Assembly: GCA_028023455.1 (NCBI GenBank)
Contig: JAQFVV010012394.1
Coordinates: forward strand, 19,114,353-19,178,352
DNA length: 64,000 nucleotides
Reading direction: 5' to 3'
From: Epiperipatus broadwayi
Taxonomy: Eukaryota > Onychophora > Udeonychophora > Euonychophora > Peripatidae
The position numbers and the translations under genes are program-made. Positions within the stretch are counted from its first letter, which is position 1. Each line of letters begins with the position of its first letter. Of this stretch, positions 33,325 to 44,790 are shown in pieces. Under the pieces are notes generated by a model. The model searched no databases. It saw only the letters and a list, made by a program, of their open reading frames with translations, and was not told where the DNA came from.

Positions 33325-33449
33325 ATTACTAACCTGTATTGTCTATTTGTGTGTTATCACTAACAAGTTGTTTGTATTTGGAAAGTTTAAAATTTTCTGT
33401 ACATTCAACATTCACTCATAAATGATGGAAATACTCCAACATATCACTT

Positions 33450-35420
33450 TGTCTAAGAAAAGTTTTTAAATTTTATAAACATATGGTAAATGTATTTAAA
33501 TTTTAAACAAATCACTGCTAGAGCTCATGATAATCACTCAGTAATTTTTATTAAATAAATAAATAGTTATAATAATAAATCATTTGGTTCTTTAATTTAT
33601 GCAATATGTGTTGATAGCTCTCTACTAGTGTCATCTGCAGTAAATTTGAGGAATTCGTAATTAGCAGATGTTTGGGTGTATTTAAATTCCTGACCAGTCT
33701 TTGGGTTTGGCCTTTATCAATGAAGCTTAGCATTCAATGGTGAAAGTAAAGCAGTTATACAACTAGCAACCACATTTAAAGGGAATTGGGAAATTTGTTA
33801 GTATTAATATCTCTGGCTATGGAAGAAAGTTGTCTAAAATTAGAGAAAAAAAACTGTGGCTATTAAAATATACAGCTACTAATCAGAATTCGATCCTTAT
33901 AATTTTTCATGCGGGTTAACTTGGTTTCAGAACTGCAGTATATTTTGAATTTCAGCCTTCTCGTTTGAATGATAAAATGGAATTAAAGGCAATTGCTAGA
34001 TGTGTAACTGCATTACTTCCCGCTTTCAATCCCAAGTCTCATTGATAAAAGAAAAAATCGGAAACTGATCTGGGAGCAGGAATTTAATAAATGCGCTAAT
34101 ATATTGTTTGATTACTCAAACTTATTGTTTTCTAAATAAATAACAACTGAGGATTTTTTTTTAATTAATTGGTCAATTACTGATAATTTTGCCCAGAATG
34201 CAACTGTATAAATATTTCTGGAATTTACAGAAGTAGAGTGAATTAAAATAAATACAAGAAAGAAGCTACAAATGGAATGGTCAGCTTTAATTTAAAAAAA
34301 AAAAACATTAGTTTTTTTTCACTACAATGGATTTAGAGCTATTAAAAGCAAAGAGCTTTTGATATTATAGACATTAGCAGTATTGGAGATTAGCATAAGC
34401 ATTTAAGCAAATTTATGCAAATAAAAGTCAAAATAAATATCTTAAAAGTGGCCAAGCTTTTTACTAGACCCATTTATCATTTCAAGGTATAAACCTTTTG
34501 CACCAAATTTTATTGTGATCAAGTGATTAGTATGCAACCAGTCTACCTGTCACTTGTCAATCTATAACAAACTGGACTACATCCTAAGGCATTGTATAAA
34601 TAAAATAAAAAAATCCAAATGGTTCTTTGCTAATAATATTCAGCTATTAAAACAAGTTAACCTTCACTCCTATACTCTTTAGCTGTCAAGTTTATTAGTC
34701 TTTTCTGTAACAAAAATGAACAGGGCATTGCATAAATTATTGCTTCCAATATATCTAACTTTAAACAGTATTTCATTGTTGTTCTTCAAGTCATCACAAT
34801 TTACATTTTCAATCAAAAAAGCTTTGTATGTAAAAAAAAAATAAATTGTCAGCCCCTTGGGTTGTTATGCTCTAGAAGTTATTATCACAGTGGCAATCTT
34901 TGATAATCAATCAAAAAATTCAAGATTGATTTGGGTTTAATACACCGTAAATAAGCTTTTTCTAGTGCTTAACTTATTTTCGAACAGATCCCTGCCACTT
35001 CATTTATCTGACTTTTTTTTTTTTACTCTATAACAAACCATCTAATTGATATTAAAGAGGTATCATTTGCCAGAAAGTTAAACCAAATGATTGACTAATG
35101 ACTGTTGTAGAGAGGGTAAAGCAGCTAGCCCAGGCTATAGGATAGTTGTTGATTTGCTACAAGCTTTTTTCGAGTTTATATGGTACTGTATTACTGTAAC
35201 TTACATAGATTATAGAAACTCAAATAATGTAATGTGCTAATTTCCAAATCATGACTTATTTATTAATATAATATCTCTTTTTTATATTTATATTTAACTG
35301 CTTATTTGTTGCCCTTCACAGTTATTTATTTTTACTTGGCCTCTCTCTATTAGTTTATAGAAATATAGGAATATTTTTGATTTGATTATTTTTTCCCCCT
35401 CAATTTATTGTATTTTCAAC
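33450..35420. other. Intergenic DNA with decayed hammerhead-like stretches
   Basis: 33690-33730 (minus: 'cattgataaaggccaaaccc', then 'aaagactggtc') and 34043-34080 (plus: 'cattgataaaag', 'cggaaactgatctggg') keep the outline of the family B/C segment (TGATA, spacer, GAAAC, GTC or ATC, TGGG) with the core mutated. No gene recognised. Confidence 0.35.
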
Positions 35421-35762
35421 TTTTTTGGTTTTAATCATGACTCTCTCACCAGTTTATATCACAATCATCGACCAGCTCAGAGATTTGGATCTTCCTTTCC
35501 CAACATACATTCATTTTGTGACTAATCTTTCCTCTTCTGATAAGCTAGAGTATTGTTTTGGAAATTTGGATCTTTGTTACCTCTGGCTTACTCGAGTGTG
35601 TGTGAGGGTAATCTAAGTTTCCATGTTGATGGATGGTTGTGATAATGGAGTTGAGATCAAAAAATAATTTATTTATGTTCAATGACATATCATTGTATTT
35701 TATTTGGAATTAAACTTTATGCATAAACAAATTACCTAATTATTGATATTTTTTATTTCCAG

Positions 35763-35847
35763 ATAGTGAAGATGTTTCTCTTCTGTGTTTGGAAATATTA
35801 GCAAGTGGATGGCTTTATGATAGAGTCTGTTTGAATAGGATTTCCAA
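35763..35847 (+). other. Possible exon upstream of PIGP (weak)
   Basis: An 85-bp stretch between a good acceptor (ttttatttccag) and a good donor (ccaa|gtatgt). It is open in one frame ('SEDVSLLCLEILASGWLYD' and on), which is not typical for this AT-rich DNA. It lies 3.1 kb upstream of the PIGP start-codon exon on the same strand, so it could be a PIGP 5' exon or an exon of another gene. Nothing else supports it. The neighbouring frame at 35437-35611 does not join it in phase. Confidence 0.2.
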
Positions 35848-36099
35848 GTATGTATTCCATCAGTTGAAATTAATATGTCTGCATTATGTTATAATGAATG
35901 TTTTAATTATAAAAATAATTGTTTAAATACAGTCATTTCTCTTCTCAATATTTTTGTGCCATCTTTATTTGCTTGGATTATCAATGATTTTTATCTGGTA
36001 GTTACTTTTAACTTAAGATTGCTGCCTTGCTGTGCTGACGTGACTATTCTGTTCCACAATTTAAGTTAAAGTTTCTATTTTTATGTTGCGAATAATCTT

Positions 36100-37262
36100 C
36101 TGAGATCATTGCTACAAAGACAGTTTGCTTATTGTGTGAAAGTGGAGAGAAAATTGTGATCAAGAGAGATAGATTTAATGGTGTTTGGAAAGATCGGGAA
36201 TTGTTAATGTTTAGAAAGTGTTTCATTTCGCCATTTTAAACATAAAAAAAAAAAAATTCATTTTGTTGAGGGTGCGTTAATGTAAGGAGATTTTATAACT
36301 AAGTTGTATGTAAGATTAGTTGGTTTCATTAGTAAGTTTGCTATTAAAGAATTTTTTTAATTTAAGAAAGGAAGTGATTTATTTGAAAAAAGATAACATT
36401 TGAAGCCTAATGTCAGGAAACATGTGTTTACCGATCACCATTAAAAGAAAGTAAAGTTTTTTTCCTTTTGTGTAAAGGGATTTGAAGAGTAGGAGAGGAA
36501 GCATAAATTTAAATATAGAGTAGATGACTTGAAAAATAAGGAATATGGATTGCATTTATATCCCACAATGCATATATAATGGCCAGAAAGAAATTTAGGC
36601 CTGCTGTGGTAGAGTGTACCATATGTGATGAAGTTTGTCACTTGAAATGCTTAAATAAAACTAGGAAGGATGTAACAGGTTTATGGTTATGAAGACAGTG
36701 TGTAAATGTGATAAAAGAGGTGAAAAAGTGGTTTCTGAATGTAGATAGTTTAAAGAGAAAGTCAGGAGAAATGGAGCAAAATGTAATCGAGGAATATAAG
36801 GTAGAATATGGTTTTAGTGGAGTGACGCGATATCGATGGAAAAATTAGTAGCGCAATGGAGATGGTTAGCCAAAGAATAAGTAAGACAGAAGAAGAGGTA
36901 AAGGATATGGAAGCAAAATTAAAATCGTTAGAGATGAAGTGTGAGCAAGTAAAGGAATTATTGAGTAGGAATGATGAGGAAGAAGTAGATAAGCAATTCC
37001 AGAAAGTGGTAGAGAATGTTATGGATGAAGTAGGAAAAGTAGACTATGAAACAATATTGATAGAGGATTCATTAATTAGAGAATGTGGAGATGTAATTCC
37101 AAGGAAAAATAGAAACAGATATGTAAGAGCATGTTTGCCTGGAGCTAGAATTAGGGATGTTACAGATAAGGTAAAGAAGCAAGGGAGTAGAGAAGTGTAT
37201 GTTATGGCAGGGACTAATAATTTGTCAGAGCCATCAGAGAGAGTGAACCGGATGGGGTGTTA
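36100..37262 (+). pseudogene. CR1-like LINE ORF1 remnant (zinc finger plus esterase)
   Basis: A Met at 36579 starts 'MARKKFRPAVVECTICDEVC' and then H-L-K-C, a C-x2-C...H-x2-C pattern like the PHD-type finger found at the start of CR1 ORF1. After a frameshift, 36856-37262 reads a heptad-rich coiled coil (about residues 1-60) followed by an SGNH-hydrolase-like part: 'ILIEDSLIRECG' (block I, where GDS is expected) and 'VMAGTNNLSEP' (the GTNN block). PHD-like finger, coiled coil and esterase is a known CR1-clade ORF1 layout. The copy stops at 37262 and ORF2 does not follow, so it is truncated. 36100-36578 is probably its 5' UTR. Confidence 0.65.
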
Positions 37263-37670
37263 GATTGAATGATAAACATAATCTATCATGAACTTTTACT
37301 CTTTAGTGGAAATAGAAATAAATTGTGATACAATATTGTAAAACTTACTTTTATACATAAAATATTATATTATAAAATCATTTGTTATACATTCGATCTA
37401 CTCCAATGCATTTTAAGTATTGCTCCACACCAGTCCCTTAGGCAGAGAAGAATAATACCCAGAGGGTACCTGTGGCCAAACCGGAGCTATATATATAAGA
37501 TATATAACTTTGACTACGTTTCAAGGACATAGATCTTCTCAGCTGCAAAATTCAATACCTATCATTCAAAGCACTTTTTTTGTTTCGAAGTAAAACTTCG
37601 GGTGCCAGTAAATTACCCCCAAAAGATAATTAAGGTACCTTGAATGATTGGCAAACTAATTCAGAGCCTA
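37263..37670. other. Intron or intergenic DNA with a hammerhead-like remnant
   Basis: 37500-37555 on the minus strand reads 'cagctgagaagatc', 'tatgtccttgaaacgtagtc', an outline of CTGA...GAAAC...GTC without a sound core. 37410-37480 is GC-richer ('ccagtcccttaggcagag') and may be a retroposon end. Confidence 0.3.
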
Positions 37671-37671
37671 A

Positions 37672-38190
37672 GAAATCCCAACTAGCTCAATCAAGGGAAT
37701 ATTATAATACATTACTGCTTTAGTTAGTGGTAAAAGAATTGACCGACAAAATATTAAGTTTTAAAGATAATTTATTTTAACTAAATACTTATTGTTATAA
37801 TTTTTAAACTACTTTTATAAATTCTCAATTAGTCTAACAATGATATTTTCATCTAATGCCTATACACATATTCTTAATACATGCAATAAAATATATTATA
37901 ACATAACGCATTAAATAATGACACAGCATTTTAAACACGCACATCAATAGTTCATTTTATGCATGCTGTAGAGTTCATTTGTTTTTCTGATTCTGGAGGC
38001 TTTAGACATTGCAATGACTACATTAATATCAAAAATGGAATAAGGAAATGTTATTTATTACCTATAAGATTTTGGACATTGAATTCTTGCTGTTTAATTA
38101 TGTGAGTTTTTACCAACCGGTTGAATTTGAGACTTCTGTGGAGGTTCCTATGATTGCTATTTCATGATACTCTTATTCAAGACAGTTAGA
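37672..38190 (+). repeat. Dispersed repeat R, copy 1
   Basis: Matches the reverse complement of 58004-58502. Shared landmarks: 'aactagctcaatcaag', 'agtggtaaaagaattgacc', 'cacatcaatagttc', 'gctgtagagttcatttg', 'tctggaggctttagacattg', 'aaccggttg' and 'caagacagtta'. About 500 bp, no coding capacity, no termini that I can classify. Confidence 0.7.
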
Positions 38191-38214
38191 TATCTCTGGC
38201 GGTTTCAAATTATT

Positions 38215-38735
38215 AGGCAGGCATTAAGATGAGTGAGAAAGGTAGTATGATATGCAGAAGATTTGGATAAAAAATTTATGTCAGTATACTTATACAAAAG
38301 GTAGAATGATTGGGTTAGGAGAATTGTTGAATGTTATAGTGGTAAAGAATGGGATAGAAGAATAGCTGCATTAATAAAGAATAGGAAGTTGGAAAGATGG
38401 AGAATTAGTATGGAGAGTAAAAAAAAGTTTAAATATATATAGAGGTAGATGGAATATTGGGTGCGAGTTAATTTATGATAATAGCAAGGAAAATAGTTTA
38501 CTGTTTAAGGCTCGAACAGGATCTTTGTTAGAATATACACTTAAATGGAAAAATGTGGGTGATTTAGTCTGCAAATTGTGTAAGGAAGGCATAGAAAATA
38601 CTAGGCATCTGTTAATTGAATGTAAATACCTGAAAACAGAAAGGATACAAATAATGAAGTTGTGGATTAAACTTGGAGAGGCCTTCATCCTGAAATGGAT
38701 CAATAATGTTTGGAAAGTGGATGAATGATTGAATT
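38215..38735 (+). pseudogene. Chimera of CR1-like and RTE-like LINE 3' ends
   Basis: 38215-38657 is CR1-like ORF2 C-terminus ('CKLCKEGIENTRHLLIECK' at 38573-38629, same Cys/His block as other copies). At about 38658 ('atgaagttgtgga|ttaaactt') it changes to the RTE-like 3' end ('ttggagaggccttcatcctg', 'aatggatcaataatg') that in intact copies lies at 44722-44760 and 53290-53320. A template switch during reverse transcription or a nested deletion would explain it. Confidence 0.6.
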
Positions 38736-38934
38736 AGAAAAGAAAATGACTTTGAACAAACAATTCAATGTTCACATTTTTTATGGAACTCATGTAAACA
38801 TAGTAATGATTGCAATGAAATTTATTTTGAATCCAACTATTCAAATATATTTTAATGACTATAATTAGTGATAATGATTCTTTTGATTTTTAAATAATAG
38901 TTTATGTCAAAATTGATATTTATTTATTTTGTAG

Positions 38935-39029
38935 AAACTTTTTTATCATGCCTGAACACAGTCCGGCACCAACTCCTGCCAGAGGCATATATGGATTTGT
39001 ATTATACTTCTCTTCTATAATTGTTTATG
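38935..39029 (+). CDS. PIGP: PIGP exon with start codon (GPI-GlcNAc transferase subunit P)
   Basis: PIG-P is a small two-helix membrane subunit of the ER enzyme that transfers N-acetylglucosamine to phosphatidylinositol, the first step of GPI-anchor synthesis. It works with PIG-A, C, H, Q, Y and DPM2. This exon begins after acceptor ttttgtag (38934), starts translation at ATG 38948, and ends at 39029|gtaatt (phase 1). It encodes MPEHSPAPTPARGIYGFVLY and seven more residues, up to mid-helix 1; the 'P-ARxIYGFVLY' start is the family's hallmark. It joins exons 45585-45657 and 53569-53687, giving 91 residues without interruption. An upstream untranslated exon is implied. No promoter could be assigned. 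Confidence 0.93.
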
Positions 39030-39335
39030 GTAATTTTTAAGTAATATTTTTTCTATTAAATTGTTTGCTAAATTAATTTTTATAATTGCCAGAAATTTTT
39101 AAAAATGATTGTTTTTTTTTTTATTGTTTCAATAAAATTCTCACATATAAAATTGTCAACTATTTAAAAAAAAGTTTATATCAGTCTTCAATTATAATAC
39201 CATCATGTTGTGAATAGATGAAGATAACAAAAAAATGATAGTAGATAATACAATATTTTATCTTTTATTTATACAAGTAAGAATATTGTTCATTTAGTTT
39301 AATTTTTTTTTAAAAATTCATTTCAAGGGTGACCA
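39030..39335. other. PIGP intron, start of the 6555-bp intron
   Basis: AT-rich, no feature. The intron (39030-45584) contains everything described between these coordinates. Confidence 0.5.
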
Positions 39336-40080
39336 CAAACTAATGAAATTGAGCATACCCAAAATATATTCTCTCTAACAAGCAATTGCCTTCACCCTAA
39401 TCTAGACCTGTCTATCAAAATCTTGAGTAATCAATGGATACCAGATAGTATAGTGCTATAAAATTATCATCAAGCTCATTTCTGACTTTTGCTTTTATAA
39501 GTGAAGATTAGGATTCAAAGCTAGTTATTGATGCAATTCTGTATCTATCCGACACTTTTAATTCCTTTGTACTATTTAAGCTAATAGCTGCAATTTAAAA
39601 AAAAATTATAAGAATTTAAACCCAGACTAACTCACTTGAATTATTATATAGGTATGACACCAGATTAGTTTCTATATATTTTAGAATCTCAATTCTGAAA
39701 CATGTCTAAAACCCTCATGTTCTTTGTCTAGGAAGATTAATACCAATAATAATATCACATGATCCTTGCACATGCTTCCAAGAGCTGTTATTTTTATCGT
39801 ATTCCAGAACCATGTGTTATAAGGTTGAATAATTGATAAACATTAGGTAGTATAGAGCTATAAAATCCCCATTATAGACCAATTTCTGGTTTCTGCCTTC
39901 ATCAGTGAAGATTGGATGAATAAGTGTATTAGCTGTAGTCTTGAATCCTAGTCTTAGTCTTTACTGTTGAAGGCAAGGCAAGACAGCAATGTGAAGATGG
40001 GAATTTTATTGCTTTATTACCATCTGGTGTCTATGATTAAGTTTCTCATAAATGTCTCCAGAGTAGAATGAAGATATATT
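39336..40080 (-). repeat. Decayed relatives of family B/C, two pieces
   Basis: 39405-39545 and 39835-39935 share 'gtatag(a/t)gctataaaa' and, on the minus strand, 'cttcactgatgaaggcag', 'aaaccagaaattggtc'. The second keeps CTGATGA and GAAA with GTC, but helix III (ATTGGT) is not self-complementary. 'gagtaatcaatgga' in the first is a family B landmark. They are older, inactive members. Confidence 0.5.
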
Positions 40081-40944
40081 CTGTTTAAATTTTTTTATAC
40101 AATTTGCAGCCATGGTCTTTGGCCTTTGATTAAACTCTCATTATAATTGGACATTAATTTAAACTTGTTTTTTTTTTTTTTTGTAAATTTAATGTATGAC
40201 AAAGTTAAATATAATTTTTTCATCCCATAGTTATATTTCTAATATTGAAATTGATACTGATTTTCACCTTTATTTCTCTAACAATCCCTCTTTCGTCCAA
40301 TCACTTTGTTACTTTTTTTATAATATTTTATTACTAATATCTATTTTAGACAACAATGAGATAGTATGATGGTAGTCGTAGTTAATCAGTTATATCAACA
40401 GCAAAATATTACTACAAATGCTATTTCATATAGAATTTTGAAAATAATCAGTAACCATAAAGATGGAATAAGTTGATGCTAATAAATGAGTTTTCAGGAC
40501 ATCGGAAGTATTGAGAAGAGTACATCATCTTTTCAAGTACTTCACAACATTTTGATTAGCAGTAATTTGATGTGTATCAGAATAACTTTTTTTTTTTTTA
40601 GTGAAGAGAGAAGACAATACCATCCAACTAGAAACTCAGGCCATCTTATCACATATTTTTCACTAAATGTCAGGCGAAAATATACAAACAGTTGTAAGGA
40701 GGTCAGACTTATAAGTAATGCCTAGGTTCATTACCAAGTACCAAATAGTCACATGAAGAGCATGGGGGGGGGGGATACCAACATAATTTTTTTGTCTAGA
40801 CACATCCTGCCATGAACAAACCCCTATGTACTCCATAGTTAATCACTATTGTTTTATGTATACTTTGGCAAAATTAAAGAACTTAAGCCATGAATGAATC
40901 TATCTTCTGGTTAGGTAAGAGTAAATTTATAGTAAGCAAAAATT
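40081..40944. other. PIGP intron DNA, no feature
   Basis: A G run (about 40764-40773) and a T run near 40590 only. The 79-codon frame at 40486-40725 has no recognisable domain. Confidence 0.3.
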
Positions 40945-40947
40945 TCA

Positions 40948-41000
40948 TCCATTGATTACTCTGGCTTGCACTAAGTGGTGCTACTGTATGGAGAGCTTTG
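40948..41000 (+). repeat. Family B terminal scrap at LINE junction
   Basis: 'catccattgattactctgg', 'cttgcactaagtggtgctac' and 'tgtatggagagctttg' are the last 50 bp of the family B body. The CR1-like LINE begins directly after it. Confidence 0.65.
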
Positions 41001-42800
41001 TAGTTACACAACTTATGGATATGAATAGGAATTCAGGTAAATCATTATAGATGAGTTTTATAGATATAGAGAATGCATATGATAGAGTAAATACAAATAG
41101 ATCATGGGTAATTTTAGCAAATTTGGGAATGGATGAAGCTTAAGTAAATATTATTAAGAAATTATATGAAAATAATTACTATACTTACCAATTAGGGGAT
41201 ATAGAATCAGTTAAAGTTAAAAATGGGGTGGATTAAGGCAAGGATGCCCTATGTCATCTATTTTGTTTTTTCTGTATTTGAGTGAAATGGAGAAAGCAGT
41301 AGAAAGACTAGGAAGAGGGATAGAGATACCATTAATAAGTGTCAAGGGAATATATATTTTGTCGGGTCTTTTTTTTTGCGGATGATATTTTTTTGTGTGC
41401 AGAAAGAAGAGAAGATATGGAAATTATGCTGAGGACGTGCAAGGGTGGGTAAAGAGATGGGGATTAAATTTAGTGAAGAAAAATCAAATATAATGATGAT
41501 TAGTAATGAGGAAAGAGAAGATGTAGAATTTTTGTTGGGGGATATAAAGTTAAATGTAGTGGATAGATATAGTTATTTGGGAATCATCTTAAGTAATCAG
41601 GAAAATTGCTTAGTTGAATGGGAGAAAAAATTGGTAAATGAAACAAAGAAAATAAAGGGTTTAGTAAAGAAATTAACAGGATTTTTATATAATAAATATG
41701 ATGTAGCTAGAATTGTATGGAAGGGAGTTGTAGTAACAGGGTTAACATATAGTAATGATGCATTATGTGTTAGTAAAAGGGTATTAGATTACTTAAAGAA
41801 AGTACAAAGGGAAGTAGGAAGACATGCATTGGATGCAGATATATGGACAGCAAAGGAGGCAATTTGAGGAGAAATGGGATGGTCAAGTTTTTATATGAAA
41901 GATGATTAAGACAGTTGCGCCGCACACGCACTCGTGCTTGAATATATGAGAGATGCAAAAAGTAAAATGAAAATGTTTTGTAGGCTGCAGTTTATGGATA
42001 ATAAAAGAATAGCCAAAATAGTATTTAACTGCGTTTTGAGTAAAGGGCTGGCAACAAGATGGGTGAGAAAGATAATGCGGTATGCAAAGGATTTGGATAA
42101 AGAATTTATATCAGTATACTTGTATAAAAGGTGGGATGATTGTGTTAGGAGGATTGTTGAGTGTTATATTGGTAAGGAATGGGATAAAAGAATAGTTGCA
42201 TTAATAAAGATAGGGAGTTGGAGAGATGGAAAACTAGTATGGAGAGTAAAAAGAGGTTAAATGTATATAGAAGTAAACAGAACATTGGGTGTGAGCTAAT
42301 TTATGATAATAGTAAGGAAAGTAACTCATTGTTTAAGGCTCGAACAGGATCTTTAGCACATTGTTTAAGGCTCGAACAGGATCTTTAGCAACAAGAGAAT
42401 ATACATGTAAATGGAAAAATATGAGTGATTTAGTCTGCAAATTGTGTAAGGAAGATATAGAAAATATTAGATATCTGTTGATTGAATGTAAATGCTTGAA
42501 AGCAGAAAGGGTACAAATAAAGAAGTTATGGGAGAATAAATATGAACAAAGTGATTATACAGAAAGTGGGTTATTGATTTTTATGCTGGGTTTGGGAAAA
42601 GATAAGGGGGATTTAGATATAAAAGCCATAGAGTTGTCAAAGATTATGTTATGGAAATGGGATGGAGCAGATTATGGGAAAGTTTAGGGCAGGGAATGGA
42701 AGGGGAAGGTAAAGTGGCTAACAGGTTTCTTTGGGCAAAGTTTCTGAGAGATTCCTGACTTCGTTTAAGGAGATGTCACAGTACATCACATCCTCTGTGT
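41001..42800 (+). pseudogene. 5'-truncated CR1-like LINE ORF2
   Basis: The best CR1-like copy of the window, on the sense strand of PIGP and inside its intron. Reverse transcriptase blocks run 'FIDIENAYDRV' near 41050, 'GCPMSSILFF' near 41245 and FADD near 41375, with 'CAERREDME' after it. 41445-41867 reads the thumb and connection without a break ('KFSEEKSNIMMI', 'YSYLGIILSNQ'). After one frameshift, 41934-42260 continues, and 42361-42687 gives the C-terminal 'KLCKEDIENIRYLLIEC' block. At 42328-42390 a 33-bp tandem duplication ('cattgtttaaggctcgaac'...) breaks the frame. The 3' end has 'cagtacatcacatcc' instead of poly-A. Confidence 0.85.
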
Positions 42801-42960
42801 AAACAAAATGTTTCTGGATTAATGCAAATCTGACTAACATCACTCGACCTCCTGAGCAACTAACTTATACAATAAACCTATCTAGACATGTATGTGATAA
42901 GTAATTTTCACATAGTGCATAGATGAATAAATGACACAATTTTACTTATGTTTAAATTAC
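42801..42960. other. PIGP intron DNA
   Basis: No feature recognised. Confidence 0.3.
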
Positions 42961-43740
42961 CCTGCCAATAAATTTGCAGTGCCACCTAGTATTAAAGTCC
43001 AGTTACAAATATACAAAAAAAAATTTACTTATTTCTGTATTTTTATATTGAATGTAGATTACTCAAAGATAATTATAACCATGAAATTTAAATAAATCAA
43101 GATGTTCTAAAAACTCTACTCGAATCAGACAATATTTAAATTTAAAAATTACAAAGCAAAATTAAGATTTTATAATTTTAATAATCTTGCAAATAAACAA
43201 AGTGCTCATGCTTTGTCTTGCACCTATACTTTCAAATTGGACAACAATATATATTTAAATTATTCAGCCAATAAATTTATAATGCCACCTAACATAAAAG
43301 CCATCTATGAACAAATAAAAATATATATCTACTTTTCCCTTGCTTTCTTGTATACACTGTAGATTAGACATTGATATCTCTAAGAGTGAAATTTAAATAA
43401 AATAACATGTTCTGGCAGTTCCTCTTGAATTAGATGATATTTAGATTTAGAATGCAGATTTAATTTTTAGTCATTTTAATGACCTTGCAAACATTTCACT
43501 ATACCTAACTTATATAAAAACTAATGCATTAATGCTAAACTTGCATCTCTATGAACAAATTACATAACAATATACATTATCCTGCAAATAAATTCACAAA
43601 CATCATATTTGAACAAGTGAAGAAATGAATCCATTTTTTGTTTGTTGTCTAAGTTGTTATATAGACTATAGATTAGGTGATGGTGACTGTAAGGACAGCC
43701 TTGTAGATGTCACTGTCTAATCTACAGTCTGTATAAGAAT
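42961..43740. repeat. Degenerate tandem repeat, period about 305-315 bp, with terminal hairpin
   Basis: Three units start 'ccaataaatttgcagtgcc' (42964), 'ccaataaatttataatgcc' (43268) and 'gcaaataaattcacaaac' (43582). Other recurring blocks are 'gtagatta(c/g)', 'aaatttaaataaa...atgttct', 'gaat(c/t)agaca/gatatttaaattta' and 'aatcttgcaaa'. The last unit ends in a hairpin (43655-43735) around 'gacagcc|ttgtag'. No coding. Confidence 0.6.
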
Positions 43741-43984
43741 TTAACAAATATAAAAATAAAAAAAAGGAAATTCATTTTTTTCATTTCTTCATAGATAGAC
43801 TTTAATATTTGGGTGACATTGTGAATTTATTAACTGAATAATTTAATCAGACATTGTGTAATTTGTTTATGTAGTTGCTGCATTAGCATTTTTGTATAGA
43901 TATATGTGTATAAAAAGCATTATCATTTCATCAAATAAAATCAGCAGAATACTTAACATGTTTATATATATATATATAGTTTAT

Positions 43985-44560
43985 AAGTTCTAATAGTGAT
44001 GAAGTAGTACAGGATTTTTATATGGATGTACAAAAGGCTTTTGATCTAGACCAAACTATAAAGAATAAGGAAAAGGACCTCCTACAACTAATATATCTTA
44101 TGAATTGCCCAGGATTTTCAATGAAGAAGTGAGACATGCAAATTAAATTTATGAAGAAGGGAAAATCTTTAGGTAATGATAGAATTATAATTGATATATT
44201 AAAAGAAGCAGGTGAAGAAATAGAAAATGTTTTGGCAAAATTATATATCAAACGTCTAAATAATAAAGATGTACCAGTTGATCAGAAGAATGCAGTATGA
44301 ATATTTTAAAAAGGTGATAAAGAAGATATTAGAAATTACAGTCCTATTGACGGACCTTTACCAGTTTTATACAAAATTTTTATAAAGATAATTATAACTC
44401 ATCTATAGAGAACTTTGGATTTCAACCAACCAAAAGAACAAGCTGGATTTAAAAATGGTTTTAGTACAGTGGATCATATTCAAGTATTGAGAGAAGTTAT
44501 AGAAAGGATCAAGAATAGATTGAAAATGAAATACATGGATTATTTAAAGAATTAATAGAC
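43985..44560 (+). pseudogene. RTE-like LINE reverse transcriptase fragment
   Basis: Reads 'GKSLGNDRI', 'YKIFIKIIITHL', 'EQAGFKNGFSTVDHIQ' and 'MKYMDYLKN', the N-terminal fingers and first catalytic block of an RTE-clade reverse transcriptase (where F-D-F-K-A with its Asp would be expected at the end). A few stops interrupt it. The catalytic YVDD part is deleted; the sequence jumps to the 3' end of the ORF at 44570. Confidence 0.7.
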
Positions 44561-44569
44561 TGAAGTATT

Positions 44570-44790
44570 GCTAGAAGAGATGATAATAGATGAACAATTG
44601 AAATCTTAAACCGGATTTCAAGAGATTGTAAAAGATCTAGAAAGAGACCACATGGGAATGAATGAATAAGTAAGTATCAGGGAGTAATGTGGAGAAGAGA
44701 GGCTAGAGATTAGAGAAGATGGATTGAACTTGGAGAGACTATCCTGATGTTAATTGATAATTGTTGAAAATGATGATGATGTTGATAGTT
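44570..44790 (+). pseudogene. RTE-like LINE 3' end
   Basis: Short frames give 'KDLERDHMG', 'WRREA'-like and 'WIELGET'-like strings, followed by an A/T-rich tail with 'gatgatgatgttgat' repeats. Same 3' end as 53150-53345 and the chimera at 38658. Tail microsatellites of this kind are usual for RTE elements. Confidence 0.6.

Larger units (their letters stand above)
32698..33449. mobile_element. Palindromic tRNA-headed retroposon (family D)
   Basis: Two arms of about 360 bp in inverted orientation around two T-rich stretches near 33050-33088. Each arm holds a tRNA-like head (A box 'tagctcagttggtagag', B box 'ggttcgagttc'), a hammerhead-like segment, then 'gttagtgataacacac' and 'cattcactcataaatg'. 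This looks like one retroposon with an inverted second copy, the same foldback habit as families B and E. No clear target-site duplication. Confidence 0.7.

Noticed and set aside
35437-35616. Frame as an exon spliced to 35763
   Set aside because: Possible donors near 35600 leave phase 0, whereas the candidate exon needs phase 1; no supporting family match.
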